NCBI GenBank assembly: GCA_046331705.1
Contig: JAXLQJ010000001.1
Location: forward strand, 310,001-374,000
Length of the DNA stretch: 64,000 nt
Direction of reading: 5' to 3'
Origin: JADJOY01 sp046331705 [NCBI: bacterium]
GTDB taxonomy: Bacteria > JADJOY01
The notes below the pieces were generated by a model that saw only the letters and a program-made list of their open reading frames with translations, had not been told where the DNA came from and made no database searches. Below, piece by piece: positions 12,595 through 22,719 of this stretch (position 1 is the first letter of the stretch; every line of letters begins with the position of its first letter). The position numbers and the translations under genes were made by a program.

Positions 12595-13002
12595 ATGGCT
12601 GAAGGCACCCTCGACCTCGAGATCGTGACACCGGAGCAGTTGCTGCTGCGCGAACCGGTCAGCGAGTTCGTCGGCCCGGGCTGGCTCGGACAGTTCGGCG
12701 TGCGTCCCGGGCACCGGTCGATGGTGATTGCGCTGCGTGGTGGTGTCGTTCGCTACACCACCACCGACGGAAACACGCAGAAGGTGGCCGTCGGCGGCGG
12801 ATTCGCCGTCATCGAAGGTGACCGCGCCACGATCCTCGCCGATGTCGCCGAAGCGGCCGCCGACGTCGACGTGGAACGCGCGCGCGTTGCGGAAGCGCAC
12901 GAGCGGAAAGCGCTCGAAGGCCTGGGGCTCGACTCACCCGAGTACGAAGAGCACAAGAAGGCCCTCGATCGCGCTGTCGCGCGACTCGAAGCCGCGGCCT
13001 GA
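12595..13002 (+). CDS. atpC: F1 ATP synthase subunit epsilon
   Basis: Central-stalk subunit that regulates ATPase activity. The 135-residue protein has the N-terminal beta-sandwich (TLDLEIVTPEQLLL, then GQFGVRPGHRSMVIAL and VAVGGGFAVIEGDRATILAD) and a C-terminal helical pair. It closes the operon. The a and c subunit genes (atpB, atpE) are not in this cluster and must be elsewhere, as in many deltaproteobacteria. I see no strong terminator in the 287 bases that follow. Confidence 0.95.
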   Translation: MAEGTLDLEIVTPEQLLLREPVSEFVGPGWLGQFGVRPGHRSMVIALRGGVVRYTTTDGNTQKVAVGGGFAVIEGDRATILADVAEAAADVDVERARVAEAHERKALEGLGLDSPEYEEHKKALDRAVARLEAAA

Positions 13003-13289
13003 TCCGGCCGCGCCCGCTTCGATCACGGCCCCACCGCCGCAGCCCGCGACGGTCTTCCACATCGCGCCGCGTTCGCGGCTGCAATCGTGACGGCGTGGGG
13101 CGGTAGGCGTCGCGTTGGTCGCGCGAACGCCCTCTCACGGCTCGCGCCCCCCACTTACGGCTTCCGCGTAGGCAACGGCCTTCCGAGCGGCCGTGGCCGC
13201 GCTACGCCGCGGTCCGCGACTCGATCGTTGCGTGATCGGTCTCGGTCGCCGTAGGCTGTGGACTCCACCACTTTTCCGGAGAAGACGCC

Positions 13290-14828
13290 ATGAAAATACC
13301 TAAGCTCGTCACGTTGTCATTGCTCTTGATCCCGTGGACGTACGCCGAGCGCGCGATCGCGAATCCGAGCTGTTCGGTAACGGGCCTCACCTGTACCACC
13401 ATCCCGGGCAACGGACGTTCGCTCGTCCAATGCCTCCCTTCCGGCTTGGGCGGCTCGACCCCGCGCGCCCTGGTGATCGGGCTCCACGGCGGCGGCTCCA
13501 ACCCGGATCAGCTCGTGGACGCGGCTGGCGCCTGTCGAATGAACCAGCTCGCCAAGAACAACAACTTCGTGGCGGTCTACCCGCAAGGCACCGTGTCCGA
13601 CGGTTGTGTGGATGCGAACGCCCAAGACAAGCAGTACTTCTGGAAGGATTGTCGCAACGACAACACCTACACCCACCCCGCCGCTGGGGTCGACGACGTG
13701 GCGTTCATCCGCGACATCGTCGACGCCTACGTCGGGTACGTCGGCAACGACTACAAGATCGACCCCAACAAGGTCTACGTGTGGGGCGAGTCGAATGGAG
13801 GCTTGATGGCGTACCGTGTCGGTCGGCAGCTCTCCGATCGAGTCGCCGCCATCGCCGCCGTCATCGCGAACGAGCCGTCGAACAGTTCCTGCAACTCGAA
13901 TCCGCTTCCCATCAGCCCCACACCTACGCTGATCATGAACTCGGACGAGGATCCGCTGATGCCGAACATTGGCGGCGAGATCACCGGCCTCCCGCTGGAG
14001 ACCGATCCTCCCAACACCTGCACCGGGGGCGACACACACGGCAGCGTCGAGTCGATCGACGACACCACCCAAGCGTGGCTGACGAACAACGGCTGCAATG
14101 GCACGTACACATGGAACTCACTGTCCGATGTGTACACGAACGACGGCCCCGGTGATCCTATCCGAACGAATTCCCACGTCGAGAAATACACGTTCACCGC
14201 CGGCTGCACGGAGTCCGCGCGCGTCGAGGTGTATGCCGTCATCAAGGGTGGCCACCGCATTCCCGAAGTACACAACCCCGTGCCGGGACCCACGTGCTCG
14301 AACGACGATGATCCGCCCGCATTTCCGTTCGGCTGCCAGAATGCCGACATCACCGCTGCCGACACGATCTGGAGCTTCTTCAGCGGCAAGACGCTGGGCA
14401 GCACGGTCCACGTCCCGATGAGCGTGAACGCCGGCGTGGGCACGCTCGCCGGCGGCGTGACCGCCACCTACAACGACGACAACTCGTACGTGACGGCGAG
14501 CAACGCCGTGAGCCCCTCGGCCGGATTCTCCTACTACGTCGGGCCTCGCGCACTCACCTCGCTGAACGTCTTGGTGCGATCGAAGGACGCGAAGAGCACG
14601 GGTACGACACGCAAGATCTACCTCTTCAACTACGCGACACAGCAATGGGTGCAGCAGGCCTCGAGCGCCGTCGGCACTTCCGAGTCCGAGACCACGTTCA
14701 CGATCACCACGAACCTGAACAACTATCGGGAGTCAGCCGGCTACGTCGACGTCGCCGTGGAGCACGCGCGAAGCTCCCAGACCACCACGATGTCGGTCGA
14801 TCGGGTGCTGCTCGGCGTGAACCAGTGA
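13290..14828 (+). CDS. Secreted alpha/beta-hydrolase, PHB-depolymerase/LpqC-like esterase
   Basis: Predicted exported esterase. The 512-residue product has a signal peptide (about residues 1-24), the oxyanion-hole segment HGGGSN at 66-71, the nucleophile elbow GESNGG at 166-171 (Ser168), and a late histidine in the segment KGGHRIPE. Cysteines are frequent, as in secreted enzymes. About 120 C-terminal residues after the catalytic domain (from STVHVPMSVN) look like a beta-sandwich extension of unknown role. GGAGAAG precedes the ATG. Substrate could be polyhydroxybutyrate, feruloyl esters or another polyester; the sequence alone does not decide. It stands alone, convergent with the next gene. 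Confidence 0.82.
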   Translation: MKIPKLVTLSLLLIPWTYAERAIANPSCSVTGLTCTTIPGNGRSLVQCLPSGLGGSTPRALVIGLHGGGSNPDQLVDAAGACRMNQLAKNNNFVAVYPQGTVSDGCVDANAQDKQYFWKDCRNDNTYTHPAAGVDDVAFIRDIVDAYVGYVGNDYKIDPNKVYVWGESNGGLMAYRVGRQLSDRVAAIAAVIANEPSNSSCNSNPLPISPTPTLIMNSDEDPLMPNIGGEITGLPLETDPPNTCTGGDTHGSVESIDDTTQAWLTNNGCNGTYTWNSLSDVYTNDGPGDPIRTNSHVEKYTFTAGCTESARVEVYAVIKGGHRIPEVHNPVPGPTCSNDDDPPAFPFGCQNADITAADTIWSFFSGKTLGSTVHVPMSVNAGVGTLAGGVTATYNDDNSYVTASNAVSPSAGFSYYVGPRALTSLNVLVRSKDAKSTGTTRKIYLFNYATQQWVQQASSAVGTSESETTFTITTNLNNYRESAGYVDVAVEHARSSQTTTMSVDRVLLGVNQ

Positions 14829-14853
14829 TCCCGCGCGCCCGCGTCCTGCCGCT

Positions 14854-16032
14854 TCACGCGGCTGGCGCGGGGCGTGGATCACCGCTCGTCGCCATGCCCG
14901 CGTGCGCCGCGCGCCACGACGTTTCCCAGCGTCGGATCATCGCGCGCCCGGGCATCTCGATGAACCGGTAACAGAGATACGACGCGGCGAGCAGCAGCGC
15001 ACCGTACGCGATCGTGTTCCACGGGCTCGGAACCTTCGTGTAGATGGGTGTCACGAGGTTCAACAACGGCACGTGCAGGACGTAGACGGAATAGCTGATG
15101 GTGCCGAGAAAGACGGGAACGCGCATCGCCAGCAGGCGTGCGAGCCAGCCCGAACGATAGAGGCAGAGCGTCACCAACGCCGGGAAGAAGAAGAGCACCG
15201 ATACGTGGTCGACGCCCACGTAGAACGGCTGGATGCGCCGCGTGAGCCCGACCAGGGCACCCGCGACGATGGCGATCTCGAGCGAGTGCAGCACCCCGGG
15301 CCGAAGCTTCGGTAGCAGCCGATGCTGCCCGAAGATCACGACTCCGAGACTGAACCCGACCAGCCCACGCGCCAAGCCGGCGTTCAAGAACCCGTAGTTC
15401 CCTTCCCAGAGGTCGAGATCGAGGGTCTTGCTCGAGAGCTGCATCAGCGACGCGGTGCAGAGATAGACCACGCCGAGCAGGATGGCTGGCGGCCCGCCGC
15501 GGAAGCGCTTCACGAGCACGAAGAAGAGCAGGTTGACGATCCACTCGACGGACACCGACCACGCCGGGAAGTTCCACGCGGCGGTGCGCAACCCCGCGTT
15601 GTGCAGCAACGTGAGCTGGAGAAACGTGCTCAGGATCGGGGCGTCGCGGCGAAACCGGGGAGCCTCGCCGAGGTGCCTGAGCCCCACCGCCTCCATAAGG
15701 ATCACGGCGACGAACGCGACCAGGTACGCGGGGTAGAGCCTCGCCAGGCGTCGCACCGCGTAGCTCCCGAAGCCGATGCGCCCCTCGACGATGCTCGCCT
15801 GGTACTGGCGCGCGATCACGAACCCCGAGAGGATGAAGAAGAGATCGACCAGCAGGTGCCCTCCGCCGAGGACTCGGACGGGTACGTAGAGCATCTGCTC
15901 GAGGTGATAGAAGACGACGCTCGCGGCGGCGAGGCCGCGCAAGCCGTCGAACGGCAAGAGGCGCTCGTCGCTGGTGATCAGATGCGCATCGGCGCGCGCA
16001 TCGGTCGGGTCCACTCGAGTCGTCGCCGTCAT
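14854..16032 (-). CDS. Acyltransferase 3 family membrane protein
   Basis: Integral membrane O-acyltransferase that typically adds acetyl or other acyl groups to surface glycans. The 392-residue protein opens with the diagnostic LPFDGLRGLAAASVVFYHLEQ, containing the catalytic histidine, then DLFFILSGFVIARQY and RRLARLYPAYL, followed by about ten membrane segments. The ATG at 16032 overlaps the stop of the upstream GT87-like gene (ATGA), so the two are probably co-translated. Confidence 0.9.
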   Translation of the reverse strand: MTATTRVDPTDARADAHLITSDERLLPFDGLRGLAAASVVFYHLEQMLYVPVRVLGGGHLLVDLFFILSGFVIARQYQASIVEGRIGFGSYAVRRLARLYPAYLVAFVAVILMEAVGLRHLGEAPRFRRDAPILSTFLQLTLLHNAGLRTAAWNFPAWSVSVEWIVNLLFFVLVKRFRGGPPAILLGVVYLCTASLMQLSSKTLDLDLWEGNYGFLNAGLARGLVGFSLGVVIFGQHRLLPKLRPGVLHSLEIAIVAGALVGLTRRIQPFYVGVDHVSVLFFFPALVTLCLYRSGWLARLLAMRVPVFLGTISYSVYVLHVPLLNLVTPIYTKVPSPWNTIAYGALLLAASYLCYRFIEMPGRAMIRRWETSWRAAHAGMATSGDPRPAPAA

Positions 16033-17426
16033 GGGACAGCGCCCGCCGCGTCGCGCTCGAGGGCGGAGGGTCCGACCTCGGGGGGCGCCAGGGCGTCGGG
16101 CCGGTGCCGCATCCAGAGGAGCAACGCGAAGACACCGATGGCGCCGAACAACATGTACGACTGCAACACGTTCCAATACGACGGCGCGAGCAGGTTGAAG
16201 ATCGGCAACGAGTTGCCGGTGAGCGCCGCGCAGACGAGCACGCCGGCGCGGGCGCGACGGCATCGCGCGAACGCCGGATCGCAGGCGAGAGTCAGCCACA
16301 AGAACAACAAGATCGGCAGCAAGATGCCGTAGTGGTGCATCCACGCGATCGGCGAGGCCATGGTCACCCCGAGCGCCATCACGCTGAAGTCGGCGAGCGT
16401 CGCCGTCACCGTCCGGCTCCGTCGCGGCAGGAAGCTGAGCACCAGCAGGAGGGCGCTCGAGGCGACCGTCACCGCGTAGACGCGCGGATCATGGGGCGGG
16501 AGATGGTTCTCGCGCCAGAACATGTTGTTGAACTCCTGCGGCTGCGCGACGCTCAGCAGTCGGTTGGCGAGGCCATTCACCGACTGATTCGGGAAGAACG
16601 ACTCGCCGCGCTGTGAGAGGAACTGAAGACCCTTGAGGAAGTCGAACCAATTCTCCATTCCGAACTTCGCGGTCCCGGCGAGGAAGCCCACCGCCAGCGC
16701 CGCCGCCATCGCCACCACCAGCCGCTTGTCGCGGCGCAGGACGCCCCAGAGGAGAAAGAGCCCGCACTGGGGCTTGATGCACGTCATCACGCCCAGCACG
16801 ACGCCGGCGAGCGCGCGTCGTTCGGTCGCGTAGAGATAGAAGGTCACCGCGAACAACGCGTTGAGCCAGACCTGGATCTGCCCGAGCGATGCGGCGATGG
16901 GCAGCGGCGCGAACGTCAGCACCGCCGTCGTGCTCACCAGAAGCGCGACCGCCGCGTCGCGCGCCGACGGTGGCCCGCGCAGCTGCGGGCGCAGGAGATG
17001 AAGCAGGAGCGCGCCGATCGCCGCGACGTTGACCAGCAAGAAGACGTCGATCGAGCGGTCGTAGACCGTCTTCTCGTCGAGCCGCAGACGATCGATCGCC
17101 ATGGGGATGAAGAGCGCCGTCGGCGGATAGTGGAAGCGCACTTGCTTGCGAAGCAGCAGATTGGTGTAGATCTGCGTCGCGCCCGGCTTGTCGCCCGGCT
17201 GCTCGGCGAGTCGGCGATGGCGCCGATAGTAGATGAACGCGGCCCTCATCTGCTGCCACGAATCGACTCGATACGTCTGCAGCAGCACGTCGCGCGAGAA
17301 GTCGAACGTGGTCATCTTCCGATCGGCGCCGACACGCGCGCCGATGCACGCCGCGAGAAGCCCGACCGCGATCGAGACCCCGATCAGAACCATCGGGAAG
17401 CGGACGATCGGATTCTTCATGAGCAC
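16029..17426 (-). CDS. GT87/DUF2029-like membrane glycosyltransferase
   Basis: Predicted polyprenyl-phosphate-sugar-dependent (GT-C fold) glycosyltransferase. The 465-residue product has about ten hydrophobic segments, the motif KPQCGLFLLWG (the K-P-Q segment common in DUF2029 proteins) and WMHHYGILLPIL near the C-terminus. A GTG at 17426 and an ATG at 17420 are both possible starts; neither has a clear ribosome-binding site. It is coupled to the downstream acyltransferase gene. Glycan or mannan-like envelope polymer synthesis is the likely context. The 271 bases to the divergent GT2 gene are GC-rich with GGCGCG repeats and no clear promoter. Confidence 0.78.
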   Translation of the reverse strand: MLMKNPIVRFPMVLIGVSIAVGLLAACIGARVGADRKMTTFDFSRDVLLQTYRVDSWQQMRAAFIYYRRHRRLAEQPGDKPGATQIYTNLLLRKQVRFHYPPTALFIPMAIDRLRLDEKTVYDRSIDVFLLVNVAAIGALLLHLLRPQLRGPPSARDAAVALLVSTTAVLTFAPLPIAASLGQIQVWLNALFAVTFYLYATERRALAGVVLGVMTCIKPQCGLFLLWGVLRRDKRLVVAMAAALAVGFLAGTAKFGMENWFDFLKGLQFLSQRGESFFPNQSVNGLANRLLSVAQPQEFNNMFWRENHLPPHDPRVYAVTVASSALLLVLSFLPRRSRTVTATLADFSVMALGVTMASPIAWMHHYGILLPILLFLWLTLACDPAFARCRRARAGVLVCAALTGNSLPIFNLLAPSYWNVLQSYMLFGAIGVFALLLWMRHRPDALAPPEVGPSALERDAAGAVP

Positions 17427-17697
17427 GTCATGGGTGAGCGACGGGAAGCAGACGCGGTCGGCTTCGCCCTCGCGAAGCGGGTCTCGAAAGCGCAGGAGGT
17501 TCGACCAGGGAAACGATCGTGTCTAGGGCACGGCCCGTGGCGGCGCGCACCGATTCCTCGCGCGCTCACGAGCTCGGTGTCGACGCGTGTCGCCCCGTCC
17601 GTGACAGACTCGTGAGCCGGCGCGGCGCGCGGCGCGCGGCGGGCGGCGGGCCGGGCCGGGCGCGCATCGATCGTGGGCAAGAACGAGGACCTCCGAC

Positions 17698-18432
17698 GTG
17701 ACCGCACCCACGGGAATCTCGCTGGTGGCGCCGCTCTATCGCGATGCGAGCACCGTCGACGGATTGGTGGCGGATGCCGTGGCGTCGCTGACGCCGCTCG
17801 GCATCCCGTTCGAGATCGTGCTCGTCGATGATGCCTCCCCCGACGATGCCGGCGAACGCGCGCGGGCCGTCGCCGCGCGCGTGCCCAACGTGCAGGTGCT
17901 CGCCTTCGAGACCAACCAGGGGCTCGGCGCCGCGCTCTCGGCCGGGATCCTGGCGGCCCGTCATTCGCACGTTCTCTACACGGATGGCGATCACGAGTTC
18001 GAGCTCGCGCCCGTCGCCGCGTTCGTGCGTGCCCTCGACACCGCGGACGTGGTGACCGGTATCCGCACGCCGTCGCAGCGCCCCGCGACACGCCGCTGCT
18101 TCACGCTGCTGTGGGCGGCCACCATGCGGCTGCTGTTCCGGCTCTCGGTCCAGGACGTGAATTGCTCGTTCAAGCTCTTCCCACGCTCGATCCTCGGCGG
18201 CCACCCGCTGTCCGCGCGGCACGGCTTCTGCGACGCCGAGATCCTGCTGCTCGCTCGCGATCGCGGGCTCACCGTGGTCGAGATTCCCGTGGTGCGACGA
18301 CCGGCCACGGGGCGACCGTCGAACTTCCTGCGGGCGCGATTGATCGCCGCCACGCTCGGGGAGGCGTTGCGCGCCAAGCGCGGCGGGCTCGGCGGGTCTC
18401 GCCGGCCGAGCCCGAGGCAGTCAGCGGCGTGA
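17698..18432 (+). CDS. Glycosyltransferase family 2 (dolichyl-phosphate-mannose synthase-like)
   Basis: Transfers a sugar from a nucleotide donor to a lipid carrier or glycan. The 244-residue product has the GT-A start ISLVAPLYRDASTVDGLV, the nucleotide-binding VLVDDASPDD, the acidic metal motif TDGDHEFE and the DVNCSFKLFPR segment seen in polyprenol-phosphate sugar transferases. No C-terminal membrane segment is visible. The GTG is preceded by GAGGA. It is transcribed away from the GT87-like gene; a lipid-linked sugar made by such an enzyme could feed the neighbouring GT-C proteins, which is inference. Confidence 0.85.
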   Translation: MTAPTGISLVAPLYRDASTVDGLVADAVASLTPLGIPFEIVLVDDASPDDAGERARAVAARVPNVQVLAFETNQGLGAALSAGILAARHSHVLYTDGDHEFELAPVAAFVRALDTADVVTGIRTPSQRPATRRCFTLLWAATMRLLFRLSVQDVNCSFKLFPRSILGGHPLSARHGFCDAEILLLARDRGLTVVEIPVVRRPATGRPSNFLRARLIAATLGEALRAKRGGLGGSRRPSPRQSAA

Positions 18433-18510
18433 CCCACGCGAACGGATCCCAGGACACGAGGTGAACCGCCGCGCGCGCGGCGGACCGAGGCGCGGTGGGA
18501 AGCGCCTGCC

Positions 18511-20411
18511 TCACCGCTGGGCCGGCGCGGCGTCGCCACTCTCCGTGTTTCCGTCGGCGGCGCCGCGGGCGGCATCGACGGGCGCCGTGTCCGCAGACGC
18601 GGGACGCCACGCCCAGCGCATGGCCTTCCAGGCGTGGTCGCCCCACGGTAGCGGCGCGCCCAGCCAGGATGGGCCGTCCAACAGGTCTGGACGTGAAGCG
18701 CCAGCGTTTGGCCTTGCCGAACTGCATGCGAAGGCACGGACCGGTCAGGTTCCGCAACGCTCGTCGCGGCGATTGCACGTCTTGACCGCGTTGGGCCAGG
18801 GGCGCGAAAGGATCGCCCAGCGATGTCCGAGCACGCGTACTCACCCTTGGGTGACGACATCGGCCCAGCCGAGCGAGCGGCGTTCGACAGGCTCGGATCC
18901 GAGTCGGTCGCCGCGACGTCCACGATCAGCCCGCCTCCCGCGAGGTCGTCGGGCCGCACCTCGATGGACCAGGCACCCGGGCAGGTCCTCGACCGCGCGC
19001 ACCTCGAGCGGCACCGCGTCGAGCGCTCGAGCACGAGCTCGAGCGGGAGATCGGGAAGCCGAAACGCGTCCCCAGCGCCACCGGCTCCGCGCGAGCTCCA
19101 CCGCGAACGGAGTCACGTCCACCGGTCGCCCCCACTCGGCGATCGCCGCCGTCGCGCGGGCAAAGGCCCGGAAGTTGTTGGCCGCGAGCAGCACCGTCGC
19201 CACGGCGGCGAGCGCCACCGCAGGCGGCGCCTTCGCCGCTCCACCACCGTCGCGGCGAACGCGACCAGCAGCGGCTGGAAGTGCAGCGCGTAGAGAAACG
19301 TCTCGCGACCGACCACCAGATGCAGGGCGAGCTGAACGGCGATGCCGCTCGCGAAGATCCAGCTCGTCGTCGTCCGCGGCCCGCGCGCGAATCGCACGCT
19401 CGCCCACGCCAGCAACCCGAGCCACGCGATCGGCCGCCGCCAGGTGGAGCGGATCGCGCCAATCGACCGGCGCGTCTGGACGCTGAGCACCCGCAGCGGC
19501 GACGGAACGAGGGTGAGGATCCGGCGCCATGCCCTCGATCACCGGCTCGGGCATCACCGACGAGTGCAGGAAGAACGAGCGCAGGACGCGCCCCAAGTGC
19601 GCAACGCTCGGGGAGGCACCAGGTCGCCGGTGAAGACGTTGTCCGGCTGCGAGATCGAGGTCGCGCCGAGCCCCAACATCTGCAATGGCGCGAGCACCGA
19701 ACGCGGGAAGATCCACACCTGCGCCGCCACGCCCGCCGCCAGCGCCACCGCCGCCACGGCCGCGATCCGCACCAGCGACACGGACTTGCGCCGCCACCAC
19801 AGCGCCGCGGCGATCGGGAGCACGTTGGTGACGGTGATCGCCGTCGCCAGCGCGGACACGAGCCCGACCACGAGCGTGCTGCGACGATCGCGCTCCGCGC
19901 GGGCCACCGCCAGCAACCCCGCCACGATGCTCAGCGCGCCGAACGGAAAGGTCTCGGGAATGCCGGCGAAGAACACGAACGCAGCGCTCGAGATCGTGAG
20001 CGCGGTGAAGACGAGCGCTTCGCCTCGGCGGCAGCCTTGCACGCGAAAGAACGCCGCGCACACGACCGCCAGCGCCGCGCTCACCAGCGCCAGCTCGAGC
20101 TGCACCACGGCGAAGCCGCGCGTTCCCATCAGCGCGGACAGAACCGCGTACGGCAAGTGCCCCACCAGCCCGAAGAGCGGGTGATACGAGCCGCGGCTGA
20201 GCACGCTGCTGCGCTGCGAGATGTCCTCGTAGACACGCGTCGTGTCGGTGTCGAACCAGGCGTCCCAGCCCACCGGCAGGTAGATGAGCGGCCCGACGTG
20301 CCGCGCGAGCGCCAGCGCCACCGCGAAGGCGGTGGCGGCCACGCCCGCGAGCCAGAGCACGTCGAGCGCTCGCGCCCGCCGGAGCGCGGGATCGGCAGGC
20401 GATTCGCTCAT
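18511..20411 (-). pseudogene. Frameshifted GT-C-like membrane glycosyltransferase
   Basis: The gene starts at an ATG that overlaps the stop of the upstream gene (ATGA) and reads MSESPADPALRRARALDVLWLAGVAATAF with several membrane segments and the GT-C-like acidic loop DAWFDTDTTRVYED. This frame is open to 19554, but sensible coding shifts frame near 19600, 19520 and 19240, and several more times down to a stop at 18511. Later pieces still look like protein, for example WLGLLAWASVRFARG, VALAAVATVLLAANNFRAFA and DDLAGGGLIVDVAATDSD. About 630 residues would be expected if intact. Either the gene is decaying or the consensus has several single-base indels here. Codon use before the first break is normal. 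Confidence 0.75.
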
Positions 20412-22675
20412 CTCGGTTCCAAGAGCCACAGCTCGTGCACCGACCAGCCGCAGCACGGCGCCTCGCCCACCGACTCGATCCGGATCTCGTGCGCCACGCG
20501 CGGCTCCCAGTCGATGCGGATCGTCGGCCGGGCGGGCGAGGCGATCAACGACCGACCGAGCGCAGCCACCACGCCACCTCGGTAGACCACCTCGTCGCTC
20601 CCGCCGGGTCCCACCGATCGAATGCGCAGCTCGCGAGGATACTCGCCCACGGAGCGTGGCTCGAGATCGAGCTCGAGTCCCGCCACGGAGCGCGGCTCGC
20701 GAAGCCGCACGTCGAGCCAATCCTGGCCGCTTTGCGGCGGCGGCGTGAGCCAGCGGCTGCCGCGGTCGCCGTCGGTGAGGAAGCCGAGCCGTGCGGCGGC
20801 TCGCGACACCTCGACGGTGAACGCGTCGCGGGGGATCGCGGCGCGCGCGTCGGGCGGTGTCTCGGGCGACCACGCCTTCAGCGTGAACACGCTGGCGCCG
20901 CCGATCCGCTCTTCGCGCTCCACCTCGCTGGTGGCGGCGCGGATGGCCGTGAGCGCGCGTGAAGGCTTCGCGGGAGTCTCCCGGTAGGGCGGCTGATTGC
21001 GCGCCACCACGTAACGCACGCCGATCGAGCGCATCAGCCGCAACCACTCGCTGGTGAGCGCCGGCTCGCGCAAAGGCGAGCCTTGCCCGCCGAGAAATCG
21101 CGCCAGCGGCGAGCCGTAGCCGCTGTAGCCGTTCACGATCGGGTGCCGATGGGCGAGCGCCGCCCACTGGTACGCCAGGTCGACGAGCACCGTGCGCGAG
21201 GTGGTGTCGCTGAACGGCAGCTGGAGCACCGCGCCTTCGGGGGCCCGCGCCAGCCATTCGTTGATCGGATCGTCGCGTCGCTTCTCGATCAGCGACAGGC
21301 CCTCCGTGGGGATCGCGCCGGGATAGCCCTCGAGCACCAGTGCTGCGCCGAGCACCACCAGCAGCACGGGCCGCCATCTCCGCGGCGCGCGCGCGTTCAG
21401 CCATCCGCCTCCGATCCCCGCGAGCACCGCGAGGCCGAGCACCGTCACCCCGTTGAGCCGCGCGGGCACCCGCAGCCCATCGAGCCCAGGGATCACGCGC
21501 AGCAGCCACGCGTAGGGTGCCGTGGGCAAGAACGGATGGCCCCAGGCCGTCGGCTGCACGCCGAACGAGAGCACGAACGCGCACACGGTGACGAGCGTGT
21601 AGAGCCCGGTCGCGAGCGTCCGCGCCGGCGCCGCGTGCGTCTCGCCCTCGCCCCCGGGGGCGCGTCGCCACGTCGCCCATGCCACGACCGCCAGCAGCAG
21701 CGTGACCAGTCCGGGAAAGAGCTCGCCCTCCGCCTTCGCGAACCCGGGGAACCAGAGCGCGCTCACGATCCCGTCGGCGGCGTGCAGGAACCCGCCCAGA
21801 TCCGCGCCGAAGCCGCGGATCTCGTCGGTGCCGCGCACCAGGCCCTGCGTGAGGCGCACGCGGTAGTAGAGCCAGAGCACCGGCGCGAGCAGCGCCACGA
21901 TCGCCGCCGCCGCGCTCGCCAGCTCCGCGAGCCGCCGCACGGTGCGCTCGCGCCGGAGCGCGTGGCCGATCGCCACCACCGCCACCGGCAGCGCCAGGAA
22001 ATAGAGCATGTAGCCGTTGGAGAGCACCTGCATCGCGTAGGCGAGCACGAACGCGGTCAGCGCGCGCCGCGAACCGGTGGACGCGTAGCGATGCAGCGCC
22101 GCGAGACAGAGCGGCATCCACCCCGTCATCAGCATCTGCAGATGGACCATCTGCGCCGCTCGATAGGGGCCGAACGCGAAGGCCAGCGCTCCCAGCCACG
22201 CACCGGCGCGCTCGACGGCCAGCTCGCGCATCAGCACGTACACCCCGAGCCCCGCCAGCACGTACGAGCCCAGGAACGCCACGTCGTAGACGAGCACGGC
22301 GTCGTGCGTGAGCCAGTAGAGCGGTGCCACGAACGGCGCGATGCCGAGCAGGTTCTCCGAGTAGGCGAGCGTGAGCGGATAGGGATGGAAGATCGGCGGG
22401 CTCCAGAGCCCCGCACCTGCGTGGGCGAGCCGATCGCTCACCCAGCTCAGGATCCACGCGTTCAGCACCGGATCGCCGAGATCGCCCGGAATGCGGCTCG
22501 CCAGGTTGGCGACCACCGGGTACGTGAGCACCAGCGCGAGAACCGCGAGGATCGCGCCCACGAGCAGAAGCTCGCCGCGCGCTCGCCCGTGCGGCGCATG
22601 CGCATGCGGCGCGAGCGCCGGCCACGGGGACGCGGAGCCGGCCGTGTCCTCAGCCACGACGGCTGGATCGCCCAC
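20408..22675 (-). CDS. Large GT-C/YfhO-like membrane protein with C-terminal discoidin-like domain
   Basis: A 755-residue protein with about 12 membrane segments in the first 450 residues, the acidic-loop region DPVLNAWILSWVSDRL after membrane segment 1 (a GT-C-type position), and a soluble C-terminal part. The last 150 residues (GFLTDGDRGSRWLTPPPQSGQDWLDV onward) resemble an F5/8 type C or discoidin carbohydrate-binding domain. The segment RVPARLNGVTVLGLAVLAGIGGG is typical of bacterial membrane proteins related to YfhO. The GTG start is 44 bases from the gene upstream, and the stop overlaps the frameshifted GT-C gene, so the three form a likely operon. Probably adds sugars to envelope glycans; substrate unknown. 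Confidence 0.75.
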   Translation of the reverse strand: MGDPAVVAEDTAGSASPWPALAPHAHAPHGRARGELLLVGAILAVLALVLTYPVVANLASRIPGDLGDPVLNAWILSWVSDRLAHAGAGLWSPPIFHPYPLTLAYSENLLGIAPFVAPLYWLTHDAVLVYDVAFLGSYVLAGLGVYVLMRELAVERAGAWLGALAFAFGPYRAAQMVHLQMLMTGWMPLCLAALHRYASTGSRRALTAFVLAYAMQVLSNGYMLYFLALPVAVVAIGHALRRERTVRRLAELASAAAAIVALLAPVLWLYYRVRLTQGLVRGTDEIRGFGADLGGFLHAADGIVSALWFPGFAKAEGELFPGLVTLLLAVVAWATWRRAPGGEGETHAAPARTLATGLYTLVTVCAFVLSFGVQPTAWGHPFLPTAPYAWLLRVIPGLDGLRVPARLNGVTVLGLAVLAGIGGGWLNARAPRRWRPVLLVVLGAALVLEGYPGAIPTEGLSLIEKRRDDPINEWLARAPEGAVLQLPFSDTTSRTVLVDLAYQWAALAHRHPIVNGYSGYGSPLARFLGGQGSPLREPALTSEWLRLMRSIGVRYVVARNQPPYRETPAKPSRALTAIRAATSEVEREERIGGASVFTLKAWSPETPPDARAAIPRDAFTVEVSRAAARLGFLTDGDRGSRWLTPPPQSGQDWLDVRLREPRSVAGLELDLEPRSVGEYPRELRIRSVGPGGSDEVVYRGGVVAALGRSLIASPARPTIRIDWEPRVAHEIRIESVGEAPCCGWSVHELWLLEPR

Positions 22676-22719
22676 GCCGGACCTCCGCGCATCTCCGCCC
22701 GGCGGGAAGCCGAGCGTCC

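Noticed and set aside
13003-13289. Terminator after atpC
   Set aside because: Only short, imperfect GC-rich stems are visible and no T-tract. It is not supported strongly enough to list.
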